Positions 16,891 through 26,280 are shown, counted from the first letter of the stretch. The stretch: DNA of 64,000 bases from Myxococcales bacterium (GCA_016720595.1 JADKKI010000044.1:50641-114640); one strand, 5' to 3'. Made by a program: numbers and translations. Notes: generated by a model not told the origin, from the sequence alone.

Positions 16891-17598
16891 TCACGGGTGT
16901 GCGGCAGGATCGTCGTCGAGAAACCCGCGCAGCCTCTCGACGGCCTGGGCGTGCATCCGGCTGGCCCAGGACTTCGAGATCCCGAGCTCGGCCCCGGCCT
17001 CGAGGAGGTTCTTGCCCTCCCAGTAGTGCAGCCGCATGAGCGAGCGCTCACGCTCGGGCAGGGTGGCGAACGCCTTGGCGAGCCGGTGGGCGAGGCGCGT
17101 GGTGTCGATCTTCTCGTCGACGGAGGCGGTGGGCTCGGCGGCCGGATCGAACCCGCCGTCGCGCATCGCCTCGAGCGAGGTCACGTACATCGTCCGGATC
17201 GCGGACATCGCATCTTTCATCGTCCGTAGCGCATCGGCTCCGGCGGGCGGCGTGGCGCCGCGCTGGGCCGCGCCGGCATCGCGCTCCCCGCGGTGTTCGA
17301 GGTATTCGCTGGCGGCCCTCAGGGCGACGAGCTTGGCCCACTCCCGGCGGGGCAGGGTGGTCATCTTCCGCAGCCCATCGATCACGGCGCCTTGCACGCG
17401 GTACCACGCGAACGTGTTGAACGAGGCGCCGCGATCGGGCTCGTACCGCTGCGCAGCCTCGGCGAGCCCGGTATTCGCGAGCGAGACCAGCTCCTCGAAC
17501 TCGACGTGCGCCTTGACCCGCGGATAGATCATCTTGGCCGCACGGAGCGCGAGGTCGAGGTGGCGCTCCACCAGCCGCGCGCGCTCCGCTGCATCCAC
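16891..17598 (-). CDS. FliA/WhiG-like sigma-70 family RNA polymerase sigma factor
   Basis: A 235-residue sigma factor. Region 2 is seen at about residues 10-90 (VEFEELVSLANTGLAEAAQR, RGASFNTFAWYRVQGAVIDG), region 3 is short and diverged, and region 4 at about 170-230 has the promoter-recognition helix-turn-helix (LLEAGAELGISKSWASRMHA, followed by AVERLRGFL). Size and layout fit the group 3 type (FliA, WhiG, SigF-like) used for specialised regulons. No anti-sigma gene adjoins it. Only 36 bases separate its start from the homoserine kinase gene on the other strand, so both promoters are packed into or over that stretch. Confidence 0.85.
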   Translation of the reverse strand: MDAAERARLVERHLDLALRAAKMIYPRVKAHVEFEELVSLANTGLAEAAQRYEPDRGASFNTFAWYRVQGAVIDGLRKMTTLPRREWAKLVALRAASEYLEHRGERDAGAAQRGATPPAGADALRTMKDAMSAIRTMYVTSLEAMRDGGFDPAAEPTASVDEKIDTTRLAHRLAKAFATLPERERSLMRLHYWEGKNLLEAGAELGISKSWASRMHAQAVERLRGFLDDDPAAHP

Positions 17599-17634
17599 GC
17601 TGCGAACCTACCGCATTGCTGATACGTTCGGTGC

Positions 17635-18609
17635 GTGGGCGTGTTCACGCAGCTCGGAGGCGCCGAGCTGGGAGAGGTGGCGGCGGCGTTCGCACTCGGC
17701 GAGCTGCGGCAGCACCACACCATCGCTGCGGGGACGATCAACTCGAACTTCTCGATCGTGACCGAGCGCGGGCGCTGGTTCGTCCGCATCAACGAGGGCA
17801 AGGCCGAGGTGGATGTGGCCTGGGAGGCGCGGCTCGTCGGGGCACTCGCCGCGGGAGGCGTGGTCACGCCGCCCCCGGTGCTCGCCGTCGATGGGCGGCC
17901 GTACGCTCCGCTCGCGAGCGAGCGCGGTAAGTGGGTCAGCGTGTTTCCGTGGCGCGCGGGGCATCACCTCGCGGCCCACGAGGTCACACCGGAGCGCGCA
18001 AGCCAGCTCGGCGCCGCGCTCGCGCAGCTCCATGTCGCCGGTCTCGAGCTGCCGCCCGGCTGGCGGCGCGGCAGCATCTACGATCACGATCACCTGGTGG
18101 CGCGGTTCTCGCGGTTTCAATCCACCTGCGATCCTGCCCTGGTCGCGGCGACCTCGATCCTCGGGGAGGAGCTCGCGTGCGCCTCGGAGGCCGCGGGCCT
18201 CCGCCGCCACGCCACCCAGGGGATCATCCACGGCGATCTGTTCCGCGACAACGTGCTGTGGGAAGCGGGGCAGGTCACCGCGATCCTCGACTTCGAGCAG
18301 GCCTCGGCCGGCAGCCTCGCCTACGATCTCGCGGTCTGCATCAACGACTGGTGCTGGACCGGCCATCCCGAGCTCGCCCTCGTGCGCGCGCTCCTCGAGG
18401 GCTATCAGGGCGTGCGGCCCCTGCCGCAGGCCGATCGCGAGGCGCTGCCTATAGAAGTGCGGGCGGCGGCGACGAGGTTCACGATCACGCGCATCACGGA
18501 TGTCTATTTGGCAAGGGTCACAAACCCCGAGAAGGACTTCCGTGCCTTTCTGGCGAGGGTGGAAGCTTGGCGAGGTCCTGCACTTGGCCAACTTTCCGCG
18601 GTGTTGTAG
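17635..18609 (+). CDS. thrB: Homoserine kinase (ThrB type II, aminoglycoside phosphotransferase fold)
   Basis: Predicted to phosphorylate L-homoserine with ATP in threonine synthesis. The 324-residue length and sequence fit the type II homoserine kinases, unrelated to the GHMP type. Visible motifs: AGTINSNFSIVTERGRWFVR at about 33 (nucleotide loop), IIHGDLFRDNVLW at about 198-210 (catalytic Asp) and ILDFEQASAGSLAYDLAV (metal-binding Asp) shortly after. Start GTG at 17635. Other small-molecule kinases of the same fold are the main alternative. No other threonine gene is nearby. Confidence 0.8.
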   Translation: MGVFTQLGGAELGEVAAAFALGELRQHHTIAAGTINSNFSIVTERGRWFVRINEGKAEVDVAWEARLVGALAAGGVVTPPPVLAVDGRPYAPLASERGKWVSVFPWRAGHHLAAHEVTPERASQLGAALAQLHVAGLELPPGWRRGSIYDHDHLVARFSRFQSTCDPALVAATSILGEELACASEAAGLRRHATQGIIHGDLFRDNVLWEAGQVTAILDFEQASAGSLAYDLAVCINDWCWTGHPELALVRALLEGYQGVRPLPQADREALPIEVRAAATRFTITRITDVYLARVTNPEKDFRAFLARVEAWRGPALGQLSAVL

Positions 18610-18657
18610 CGTCACCGCCGCTGGCGTGGTTCTTGTACGACCCTCGCTCGCTCGCAC

Positions 18658-19170
18658 ATGAACCGGTCCTCCCTCATCTGTCTTGCGGCCACGTGTCTGA
18701 CGCTCGCGGCATCGGTCGCCGGGTGCGCCACCAAGCGGGTCTACATCAGCGGGACGCGCGTCCCGTACACGCCGAACAACAAGCAGCTCCTCGACGCCGT
18801 CGAGCAGTACCGCCTCGCGGTGGAGCGCGGCGACGCCGAAGGCCTGATGCTGATGGCCAACAAGCAGTACTGGGAGGACAGCGGCACGCCCTCCGGTAGC
18901 GACGACTATGGCTACGACGGCCTCCGCAACGTGCTGATGAACCGCCTCAGCAAGGCGACCGACATCCGCTACTCGCTCCGCTACATGGCCGTGAACCAGG
19001 AGTGCAAGACGCTGCAGGCCGGCTGCAAGGCCACCGTCGATATCCTGATCGACGCGAGCTTCACGATCTCCAACGTCAACGGCAAGGCGAACCGCCCCGA
19101 CAAGCGCGATCAGAACCAGCTGTTCCTCGAGTGGGACGGCAAGCGCTGGTCGTTCCTCTCCGGCATGTAG
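18658..19170 (+). CDS. Lipoprotein of unknown function
   Basis: A 170-residue lipoprotein (signal with lipobox SVAGC, Cys about residue 22). The mature part is mixed alpha/beta: LLDAVEQYRLAVERGDAEGL then WEDSGTPSGSDDYGYDGL, and ends with LFLEWDGKRWSFLSGM. The end resembles nuclear-transport-factor-2-like folds (beta strand with WDGKRW), which is only a guess. Start ATG at 18658, 48 bases after homoserine kinase. Confidence 0.65.
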   Translation: MNRSSLICLAATCLTLAASVAGCATKRVYISGTRVPYTPNNKQLLDAVEQYRLAVERGDAEGLMLMANKQYWEDSGTPSGSDDYGYDGLRNVLMNRLSKATDIRYSLRYMAVNQECKTLQAGCKATVDILIDASFTISNVNGKANRPDKRDQNQLFLEWDGKRWSFLSGM

Positions 19171-19174
19171 CCGA

Positions 19175-21619
19175 TCAGTTCGCGTCGAACGCGAGTCGCT
19201 CGGACCAATCCTGCGCGAGCAGCCGATCCGAAGCCGTCATCGCGGATCCGGACAGCGTGGTGATCGCGAGGTTGACGCCACCCTTGTCACCGGCGCGATA
19301 GGCCGCCACCGCGAGGCGGCGCGCCGCGTACTTCACGAACGCGAGCCCGGGGAGCCCGAAGGCGAGGCCGCGCTCGAGCTCGGCAGCGGCCGCGACCATC
19401 CCGCCCGAGCCGAGGCGCTGCAGGCCGAGCAGGTAGTGCCCGAACCCGAGGCCTGGCTCGGCCAGCGTCGCGAGCAGCGCCCAGGTCGCGGGATCGATGC
19501 GGCTCGCGCCGGGGAAGAAGTACCCGCGCAGGGCAGGGCCCGCCGGGCCCGCGTGATCGAGCGCGAAGGCGAGCGCCTCGAGCTGGCGCCGATCGCCGGC
19601 ATCCACGGGCAGCGCGAGCGCCTCGCCGATCAGCTTGCGCGTGGTCACGAAATCGCCCGAGGTTCCGGCGGCGGCGCGCGCGAGCTTCTGGAGCGCCTCG
19701 GCGCGGAGGCTCGAGGTCACGCCTTCCACGTCGCGCGCGACCGAGGTCCACCGCCCGATCGCCTCCGCGTGCTCCATCGGATCGCCACCGAACAGCATGT
19801 CGCCGAGATCGAGCTGGTACCGCGGCTCCTCGGGCGCATTGCCGCAGACATCGCGCATCAGCAGCACCGCGCGGCGCTGCTCGCCAGCGGCGGCGGCCTC
19901 CTGTGCCTGCTCGCGTCGCTTGGCGATCGCGTGCGGGCAGGGGCGATCGAACACGCTCGTGCCGCGGAACCGCTCGCGCGACGCGTCCACCACGCCCGGC
20001 GGTAGCTGGATCGTGGCGATCATCGCGAGCCACTCCGCCTCGAGCGCCGCGAGCGGCTTGCCATAGGCGGCCTCGAACTCGCCGCCGCTGCGATAGATCT
20101 TCCGCAGCCGCTCGGCGCCATACGTGTCGAGGAGGAACCGCAGGAACGAGCCCGCGGTGGTGTACCCGGTGGCCGACGAGAACGTGAAGAACTGCAGCGA
20201 GAGCAGCGCCGCGATCGAGGGCCGCTTGCCCATCGCCTGCAGCGCACGCACCGCCTCGTGGGGCGTGAGCCGCTCGTAGCCGCCCGGCCAATCGATCGCC
20301 ACGGCGAGCCCCTCGATCAGGCCTGGGCTCGCGAGCGGGATGCCGTGGATCTTCTGCATCGCCACGCCGAAGATGGGATCGCCGAACTCGCTCGCCACCG
20401 CATGCGCGATCTCGTGGCGCAACGAGCCGTGCGGGAACGCGCGGTGATCGAGATAGATCTCGCGACGCCACGGCTTCGCCATCTCCACATCGCGCGCGCC
20501 CATCCACCGCGCCTTCTGATCGCGATCCGAGAAGTAGAACGAGCGCAGCTTGCCCGCGGGCGCCACGCCGAGCTGCTTCACCACCTGCGCATAGCGGAGC
20601 TCGTGGTCCTCGGCGATCACACCGATCTGCTCCTCGATCTCGGGCGTGTTCGAGTAGTGGATGATGAAGTGCGGCGTCTCGATGCGGCCGCCGAGCGCCT
20701 CCTCGATGTCCTCGGCGTCGATCGCGTACCCGAGCGCGCCGCTCTCGATGTGGAGCACCACGCCGCCGAGCGCGGCCACCACGGCCATCGCGATCGCGCC
20801 GAGCCTCGGGCCCGCGGGGCGAGCCGCACGCGCCGCGCGGAACGTGGGCACGTCGACGAGCCACGCGACCAGGCCGATCACCATCAGCACCCACGCGAGC
20901 TGCTCGAGCCGGGACCACCACAACGTCGCGGTGAGCTGGACGTTCTCGTCGTAGAGGTTGCCGGGGAAGTACCCGAGGATCGCGTTGTACGTGAACACCG
21001 GCGGCGCCGCATAGAACCGCCACAGCGCCGCACCGGCGACCACGAACACCGGCAGCAGGGCGAGCGCTGCGCCGAGGAACCTCCGGGGCCCGGCGATCAC
21101 GCCGAGCGCATGGCCGAGCGCGCCCCCCAGCATCGCGGTGACCACGGGCAGCGCCAGGTACGCGACGATCCCGAACCACCAGTCACAGGTCGGGACCACG
21201 ATCCCGCGCAGCGCGCAGATCACGCCCGGGATCAGGGCGACCGTCACCGTCAGCCCGGTGGCGAGCAGCGTGGAGCGGGCGAGGGCGCGCCCCGCATAGC
21301 CCGCGCCGACGATCCCGGCGGCGGGCTGGCGCTGGAGCTGGCGGGCGAGGGCAGCCCCGACATCCAGGCTCATCGGCGCCACGAACAGCGCCACGGCGAG
21401 GGACAGCTCGTACCCGAGCACGCCGAACAGCGGCAGGAACCCGAACCCGAGCCCCATCAGCGTGGCGAGGAGGATCCACGTCCACAGCCGGCCGATCAGG
21501 CGCGGGATGAACGCCAGCGTCGGGATCGCGAGTGCCCACTGCCAGCGAGCCCACGGGCGCACCGTGCGCGGGAGCCTCAGCATTGCGCGGATCGCTTCGC
21601 CCGCGTGACCGGCGCTCAT
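19175..21619 (-). CDS. Large membrane protein with gluzincin (peptidase MA-like) domain and TPR-type C-terminus
   Basis: An 814-residue protein. The N-terminal 280 residues carry about seven hydrophobic segments (LWTWILLATLMGLGFGFLPL, LSLAVALFVAPMSLDVG and others). The middle domain has HEIAH at about residue 401 with FPHGSLRHEIAHAVASEFGD, a zinc peptidase motif, followed by a Glu-containing segment GLIEGLAVAIDWPGGYERL as in MA-type gluzincins. The C-terminal 250 residues are helical and TPR-like. The soluble domain is predicted to face the periplasm. Substrate unknown. It converges with the lipoprotein gene, stop to stop within 5 bases. Confidence 0.75.
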   Translation of the reverse strand: MSAGHAGEAIRAMLRLPRTVRPWARWQWALAIPTLAFIPRLIGRLWTWILLATLMGLGFGFLPLFGVLGYELSLAVALFVAPMSLDVGAALARQLQRQPAAGIVGAGYAGRALARSTLLATGLTVTVALIPGVICALRGIVVPTCDWWFGIVAYLALPVVTAMLGGALGHALGVIAGPRRFLGAALALLPVFVVAGAALWRFYAAPPVFTYNAILGYFPGNLYDENVQLTATLWWSRLEQLAWVLMVIGLVAWLVDVPTFRAARAARPAGPRLGAIAMAVVAALGGVVLHIESGALGYAIDAEDIEEALGGRIETPHFIIHYSNTPEIEEQIGVIAEDHELRYAQVVKQLGVAPAGKLRSFYFSDRDQKARWMGARDVEMAKPWRREIYLDHRAFPHGSLRHEIAHAVASEFGDPIFGVAMQKIHGIPLASPGLIEGLAVAIDWPGGYERLTPHEAVRALQAMGKRPSIAALLSLQFFTFSSATGYTTAGSFLRFLLDTYGAERLRKIYRSGGEFEAAYGKPLAALEAEWLAMIATIQLPPGVVDASRERFRGTSVFDRPCPHAIAKRREQAQEAAAAGEQRRAVLLMRDVCGNAPEEPRYQLDLGDMLFGGDPMEHAEAIGRWTSVARDVEGVTSSLRAEALQKLARAAAGTSGDFVTTRKLIGEALALPVDAGDRRQLEALAFALDHAGPAGPALRGYFFPGASRIDPATWALLATLAEPGLGFGHYLLGLQRLGSGGMVAAAAELERGLAFGLPGLAFVKYAARRLAVAAYRAGDKGGVNLAITTLSGSAMTASDRLLAQDWSERLAFDAN

Positions 21620-21643
21620 CCGGCGGACCTGGTATGGTGGGCC

Positions 21644-22045
21644 GTGGTCGACGAGCCCCCACAGGAGCGACGCGCCGAGGTGCGTCGTCCGATCGAGCTC
21701 AAGGTCGAATACAAGCGGCTCAACACGTTCTTCGCCGACTACACCAAGAACATCTCGCGTGGCGGCACGTTCATCAAGACAAGTCGCCCGCTGCCGATCG
21801 GAACCGAGTTCCTGTTCAAGTTATTCGTCCCCGGCCGCGATCAACCCTTCACCATCCATGGTGAGGTCCAGCGCATCATCGCCGAGAGTGCGGACGAAGA
21901 GGCCGGAATGGCCATCCGGTTCGTGTATCGAGAGGGTGACCCGCAGGCCGAGATCGCCCGCGTGGTGGAGGGCCTGATGACGGATAGCCTCGGCGTGCGC
22001 CTGTACTCCCGGATCATGGACCACGCGAACAAGCGGAAGGGCTGA
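21644..22045 (+). CDS. PilZ-domain protein (c-di-GMP effector type)
   Basis: A 133-residue protein of the short PilZ type common in myxobacteria. Visible: RRAEVRRPIELKVEYKRLN at the start (the RxxxR position is RRAEVRR), NISRGGTFIKTSRPLPIGTE (D/NxSxxG motif) and EEAGMAIRFV. The start is the in-frame GTG at 21644. PilZ proteins bind c-di-GMP or partner proteins to control motility and surface traits; the exact target is unknown. It overlaps the phosphatidylserine synthase gene by one base (TGATG), so the two are coupled. Confidence 0.8.
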   Translation: MVDEPPQERRAEVRRPIELKVEYKRLNTFFADYTKNISRGGTFIKTSRPLPIGTEFLFKLFVPGRDQPFTIHGEVQRIIAESADEEAGMAIRFVYREGDPQAEIARVVEGLMTDSLGVRLYSRIMDHANKRKG

Positions 22046-22980
22046 TGGCATCCGCACGATTCCTTCGTTACCTCGCGCCGAACCTCATCACGCTGTCGTC
22101 GATGATCTTCGGCCTGGTCTCCCTGTGGGCCGCCGCCCATAACGATCCGGCCCTCGCCGCGTGGATGATCATCTACGCCGTCCTCACCGACCGGCTCGAT
22201 GGCCTGGTCGCGCGCGCCGTCAAAGGCACGAGCGAGCTCGGCATGCAGCTCGATTCGTTCGCGGACTTCCTCAACTTCGGCGTGGCGCCGGCGTACCTCG
22301 TCCTGACCTTCCTCTCGAAGTACCCCGGCCTCCCGTTCGCCGATGGCAACGGCAAGACCATCCTGTTCATCGTGTGCGGCGGCTACATGCTGTGCGCCGT
22401 GTTCCGGCTCGCTCGCTACAACATCCTCAGCGACGACCAGGTCCCCACGAAGATCTTCTTCGGGATCCCCACGACGCTGTCGGGCGGCCTGATCGCGATC
22501 TGGATGCTGCTGCTCCTCAAGTACGATCCGAACATCGACATCGTCGGGCAGGGCCACTTCGGTGGCGCCAAGCTGTTCGGCGATGCGTTCTCCACCCCGC
22601 TCGCCGTCTGGAAGTACTTCCCGATCTTCGTCGCCGTGATGGGCTACCTGATGGCCTCGCGGCTGCCGATGCCGAAGGTCGGCATGACGAAGAACAAGCT
22701 GGTCTCGATCGGCCTCTTGACCCTCGTCATCAGCGGCTACGTCTGCGGCTTCGCGATGCACTTCCCGGAGATCTGCTTCTGGATGCCGACGGGCTGGATC
22801 GTGATCTTCCTCGCCTGGGGCCAGGCCTCGGCGAAGGCGCGCGCGATGTACCCGCCGCCCCTGTTCCCGAAGCGCGAGCCGACCAAGCCGCTGAGCCGCC
22901 CGCAGGCCGACCTCGAGGACATCGTCCTCGACGAGGCGCCGCCCGACCCCGTCGAGCCGCCCCCCGAAAAGCCCGAGTAG
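22045..22980 (+). CDS. pssA: CDP-diacylglycerol-serine O-phosphatidyltransferase
   Basis: Makes phosphatidylserine from CDP-diacylglycerol and serine in the inner membrane, the entry to phosphatidylethanolamine. The complete CDP-alcohol phosphotransferase signature is present: Asp49, Asp52-Gly53, Ala56-Arg57, Gly66, Asp70 and Asp74. The N-terminus YLAPNLITLSSMIFGLVS and the rest of the chain have about seven hydrophobic segments. Residue count 311. The C-terminal 50 residues are charged and Pro-rich. Coupled to the PilZ gene upstream, which may hint at c-di-GMP-linked control of membrane lipid synthesis, though that is only inference. Confidence 0.87.
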   Translation: MASARFLRYLAPNLITLSSMIFGLVSLWAAAHNDPALAAWMIIYAVLTDRLDGLVARAVKGTSELGMQLDSFADFLNFGVAPAYLVLTFLSKYPGLPFADGNGKTILFIVCGGYMLCAVFRLARYNILSDDQVPTKIFFGIPTTLSGGLIAIWMLLLLKYDPNIDIVGQGHFGGAKLFGDAFSTPLAVWKYFPIFVAVMGYLMASRLPMPKVGMTKNKLVSIGLLTLVISGYVCGFAMHFPEICFWMPTGWIVIFLAWGQASAKARAMYPPPLFPKREPTKPLSRPQADLEDIVLDEAPPDPVEPPPEKPE

Positions 22981-23011
22981 GCCCGCCAGGGCCCGTGCTA
23001 GGGTCCGCCGG

Positions 23012-23953
23012 ATGTCGCGGTTGGCAGGATTCGGTGTGGCTCTGGCCCTCGCGGCCTGTGGCAGCAGCTCGACCGGCGACACCACGGACGCCGCGGTCAT
23101 CGCCGATGCCGCGCCCGACGTGACCCCACCGCCGGGCGCCATGGGCGACTACCGCACCTCGCTCGCCGCGTGCTGGACGGACGCGACATGCCCGCGCGCC
23201 CTCGCGATCGCCCACGGCGGCTCGTGGGATGCCACGAACAAGCCGTACGACTCCAACGCCGCGCTGATCGCCGCGTACGCCGCCGATGACGATGGCGTGA
23301 AGATCGACGTGCGGTTCACCAGCGACAACGTCGCCGTGATCTCGCACTCGAGCCCGATCGAGCTCTACGAATCCCTCGACTGCGCGAACCAGAAGATCGA
23401 GGAGATGACCGCGGCGCAGGTCACCGGCTGCCACCGGTTCCCGTCCTCCACCGAGACCTTCCAGCGCCTCGACGACGTGCTCAACTACATCCGCGGCAAG
23501 ATGGTGGTGCAGCTGTGCGTGAAGCGCGCCGTGGACTACGGCCGCACGATCGCCGAGGTCCGCGCCCAGCACGCCGAGGACTTCGCGTTCATCGAGATCA
23601 ACGCGCCCGAGCTCGGCACGCTGATCCCGACCCTCCCCAACGCCGACAGCGTGTACTACCTCGTCAACGTGGCGAGCGACCTCGCGGCGGTGGACGGCCT
23701 CCTCGCCCTGAACAACCCGCGGGCGTTCATGTACGAGTTCGATCCCGGGGTGGCCATCGGCCCCGCGGTGACCGCCAAGCTGCACCCGGCCAACGTCCGG
23801 GCGTTCGTCTACGACAACGCTGCGTCCCCGACGGTGGACGCGCTCAAGGGCCACTACGACGCCGGGGCCGACGTGGTCTCGTCCCAGTCCGGCCCCAAGG
23901 GCGTCCAGGCCCGCGTGATGGTGAACACCGCGCGGGGGCTGACCCCGCCCTGA
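23012..23953 (+). CDS. Glycerophosphodiester phosphodiesterase-like lipoprotein
   Basis: A 313-residue lipoprotein (lipobox LALAACGSS, Cys about residue 16). The mature part matches the GDPD family layout: ALAIAHGGSWDATNKPYDSN (usually HRG), VKIDVRFTSDNVAVISHSS (usually exE-D then H), and a TIM-barrel-like run to SQSGPKG near the end. Several catalytic positions differ from the classic HRG...ExD pattern, so activity is uncertain. It may act on phospholipid headgroups in the periplasm or at the outer surface. Start ATG at 23012. Confidence 0.7.
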   Translation: MSRLAGFGVALALAACGSSSTGDTTDAAVIADAAPDVTPPPGAMGDYRTSLAACWTDATCPRALAIAHGGSWDATNKPYDSNAALIAAYAADDDGVKIDVRFTSDNVAVISHSSPIELYESLDCANQKIEEMTAAQVTGCHRFPSSTETFQRLDDVLNYIRGKMVVQLCVKRAVDYGRTIAEVRAQHAEDFAFIEINAPELGTLIPTLPNADSVYYLVNVASDLAAVDGLLALNNPRAFMYEFDPGVAIGPAVTAKLHPANVRAFVYDNAASPTVDALKGHYDAGADVVSSQSGPKGVQARVMVNTARGLTPP

Positions 23954-23997
23954 GCCGGTTGACGAGGGGCCGGCAGCGCGATACCTACGTCGTCCCC

Positions 23998-24069
23998 GGG
24001 GGATTAGCTCAGTGGGAGAGCATCGGCTTTGCAAGCCGAGGGTCAGGGGTTCGACACCCCTATCCTCCA
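23998..24069 (+). tRNA. tRNA-Ala (anticodon TGC)
   Basis: Full cloverleaf read by hand: acceptor GGGGGAT (23998-24004) pairs with ATCCTCC (24062-24068), D arm GCTC/GAGC, anticodon arm TCGGC/GCCGA with loop TTTGCAA (TGC at 24030-24032), T arm AGGGG/CCCCT with loop TTCGACA, discriminator A at 24069. CCA is not encoded. All arms are intact and the D-loop has the usual GG. Confidence 0.95.
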
Positions 24070-24206
24070 CGATAGTTAGACGAGCAGGTGGCTTACGCTC
24101 GGCTGCTCGATCTCCTCGACCGCAAGGGGCCGACCACGATGATCGACGGAGCCGCACCAGCGGGAACGGTGGAATGCGCCTCTCCCTTCAAGCGTATGAT
24201 CCAGAC

Positions 24207-24839
24207 GTGCGCCTGCTGGCCCTCGCGATCCTGTTCGCAAGCACCGTGGCGAGCGCCGAGCCGAAGCTGCCCGCGCACTACGCGAAGCTGTTCGATGTGT
24301 CGTCCACCTGGACCTATGCCCTCTCGCGCACGACCTGGGACTACGATCAGATCGAGAAGGAACCCGATCAGCGAAAGTGGAAGAAGAAGACCGACAAGCT
24401 CGCGCCGATCACGTGCAAGGTTGCACGCGCATTTCGTCTCGGCGCTCGCAGCGTCAGCGAGGTTACGTGTGATCGCGAGGAGGGCTGGAAGTTCACCGTC
24501 TCCGGCATGTACCTCGCGACGCCATCGGGACTCCGCCGCTACAACAACGTCGTTTGGCCGACGACCGGCGAAGATCTCGGCGCGGACACGGACCACGAGC
24601 TGCTGATCGCGGCCGCGCCCAAGGCCATCACGAAGCGCACGAAGGAAGGCGGCGAAGGCGGTCCGCGCTACACGCGAACGCAGTCGCTCACTCGCGAAGG
24701 TACCGCGTGGTGCACCTCGCGGTCGACCAGCGGCGCACCGCACGATGGCATCGAGACCATCTGCTACGGGGGCGTCATCACGCGCGGCCGCAATGACATC
24801 GGCGGCGAGCTCGACGACCTGACCTATCGAACAAGATAA
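24207..24839 (+). CDS. Secreted hypothetical protein
   Basis: A 210-residue protein beginning at a GTG with the signal peptide VRLLALAILFASTVASA; an in-frame ATG at 24174 is the alternative start. The mature part is about half charged, with a Cys pair region (ITCKVARAFRLG, EVTCDREEGWKFTVSGMYLA) and later CTSRSTSGAPHDGIETICYG. I do not recognise the family. Periplasmic or secreted location is inferred from the signal peptide. It converges with the Hint-domain gene. Confidence 0.55.
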   Translation: MRLLALAILFASTVASAEPKLPAHYAKLFDVSSTWTYALSRTTWDYDQIEKEPDQRKWKKKTDKLAPITCKVARAFRLGARSVSEVTCDREEGWKFTVSGMYLATPSGLRRYNNVVWPTTGEDLGADTDHELLIAAAPKAITKRTKEGGEGGPRYTRTQSLTREGTAWCTSRSTSGAPHDGIETICYGGVITRGRNDIGGELDDLTYRTR

Positions 24840-24897
24840 CGCGCGTCCTCGCGCCTGCGACGGATCTGCGCGGTCGGCGCGTCGGCCCTCCAGCCTG

Positions 24898-25323
24898 TTA
24901 GCGGAGCGTGCTTCCCAGGCGCACACCGTTCGCCCAGTAGTGCCCGGTGTCCCCCGCCGGCAAGATGTCCCACGTGGCTCCCCCGGTTGGCGCCACGAGT
25001 TGCCGGTCGATGACCAGGCTGCCATCGAGCTGCCCCCCAACGGCCACGTTGCCGATCACACCGTCGCTCGCAAGCGGATGCTCCGCCGAGACCCGCACGC
25101 GCCGACCATCCGCGAGCGCCACCACTACGACACGGTGTGAGGTCGGCACGCCGACGCGCCTGACCCGCAGGATCGGTGCTGCCACGCGCAGTCCGCGTGC
25201 ATCCTCGGTGTACACGAGGTCGCCGACCACGAGCGTCGCAACCAAGCGCTCGCCGCTCGGTGTCGCGATCAGGGCAGTTCCATCGAGGCGCAACACGCCT
25301 GCGTCATGGCGATCGATGCGCAC
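24898..25323 (-). CDS. Hint-domain (Hedgehog/intein-type) protein, 5' truncated
   Basis: A 141-residue open frame made almost entirely of a Hint module: DGTALIATPSGERLVATLVV, ADGRRVRVSAEHPLAS (TxxH-like block) and the C-terminal TWDILPAGDTGHYWANGVRL then GSTL. Hint domains self-cleave or transfer proteins. In relatives as I recall them a Cys-rich extracellular N-terminus and a nucleophile Cys precede DGTPIATP; here the frame begins at a GTG with RHDAGVLRLDGT, and the nucleophile position reads as Arg. A one-base shift at 25290 would give Cys-Cys-Ala instead. The N-terminal part is missing because the DNA upstream is the propeller gene on the other strand. Confidence 0.6.
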   Translation of the reverse strand: MRIDRHDAGVLRLDGTALIATPSGERLVATLVVGDLVYTEDARGLRVAAPILRVRRVGVPTSHRVVVVALADGRRVRVSAEHPLASDGVIGNVAVGGQLDGSLVIDRQLVAPTGGATWDILPAGDTGHYWANGVRLGSTLR

Positions 25324-26092
25324 GAGGTGTACTGGGTCAACGGCGCGGAGCGGAGCCAGAGCGTTCCGTTGACTGGCGGAGCGGTCTCCACCTGGGGTCC
25401 GAACGGGCTCGGCTACGTCGCCACGAACGACAGTGTCGTCATCACCAGCTTCCTCAACGGGGGTGGCGAGTTGTGGCTGACCGAGCGTGCGTGGACGGCG
25501 AGCAACCTCGCAGATGAACCCCGATGTGTTTTCCCTCGGTTACCTCGCGGCGGACGCGACCTACATCTACTTCTCTGGACGGCTGCGCACGGACGGTCCT
25601 GGGGGCGGGAACATGGTCGCGCGGGTGCCGCTCACGGGCGGATTCAACCCGACCTTCGAGATCCTCCACACCGCACCGGCCGGTTATCTGATCGGCGCAG
25701 GCGGGTACTACGCTGGCGGTGCCTTCGGAGTTGCACGCTCCGGCTTCGCGGTTGACGCACAGAACCTGTACGTGATCGAGACCGATGGGGCGTCGTCCGA
25801 TCCGAACGCGCTCGGCAATGTCGTCCAGATTCCGCTCTCCGGCGGTTCGCCGATTCCACTCGCGACGAACGAGCCAGGCTTGCTGAGCGTGGTCGTCGAC
25901 GCGACGGATGTGTACTGGAGCGCGCTCGACGGTGGCGCTCTGAGCGACAATACGGCGCCGCTGAAGCGGACGCCGATAGGCGGCGGTGTGACGACCACGG
26001 TCACCCCCCAAAGCTCCGGTGCCTTCGCGGTGGGACCGACCGCCATCGTGTGGTCGATCCCGGGCGAAATCGAGATCGTGCCGAAGCCATAG
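25306..26092 (+). pseudogene. Truncated, frameshifted beta-propeller-like protein
   Basis: Blade repeats of the type MAIDAHEVYWVNGAERSQSV, then (after a frame change near 25510) FSLGYLAADATYIYFSGRL, VDAQNLYVIETDG and VDATDVYWSALDGGA are read in two frames, ending at 26092. The repeat (hydrophobic, DxxxVYW, then VPLxGG) is the kind seen in exported propellers of unknown function. The first blade and signal peptide are absent: the gene begins abruptly at about 25300, head to head with the truncated Hint gene. Sequence error or a real rearrangement would explain both. Confidence 0.55.
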
Positions 26093-26280
26093 CTCTCGGC
26101 CTAAGAGCTGTCGCGGAGCCTGTGCAACTTCCTACCTCGGACTGCGGCGACGTCGCCAACCAGTCTCGTCTCGCTCGGCCGGTCCTGCGCCTCGCGCAGA
26201 AACGGGCCAGGCGTTGCACCGCGCAGCGCATTCGCGATGCCACCGTCACGGATCGGCGGAGTGTGGGATATTCGTCGCGT
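26093..26280. other. Stretch without convincing coding signal
   Basis: Nothing supported here. Short frames on both strands are Arg-rich, as expected by chance in GC-rich DNA. It precedes the degenerate membrane-protein gene below and probably contains its promoter. Confidence 0.4.
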
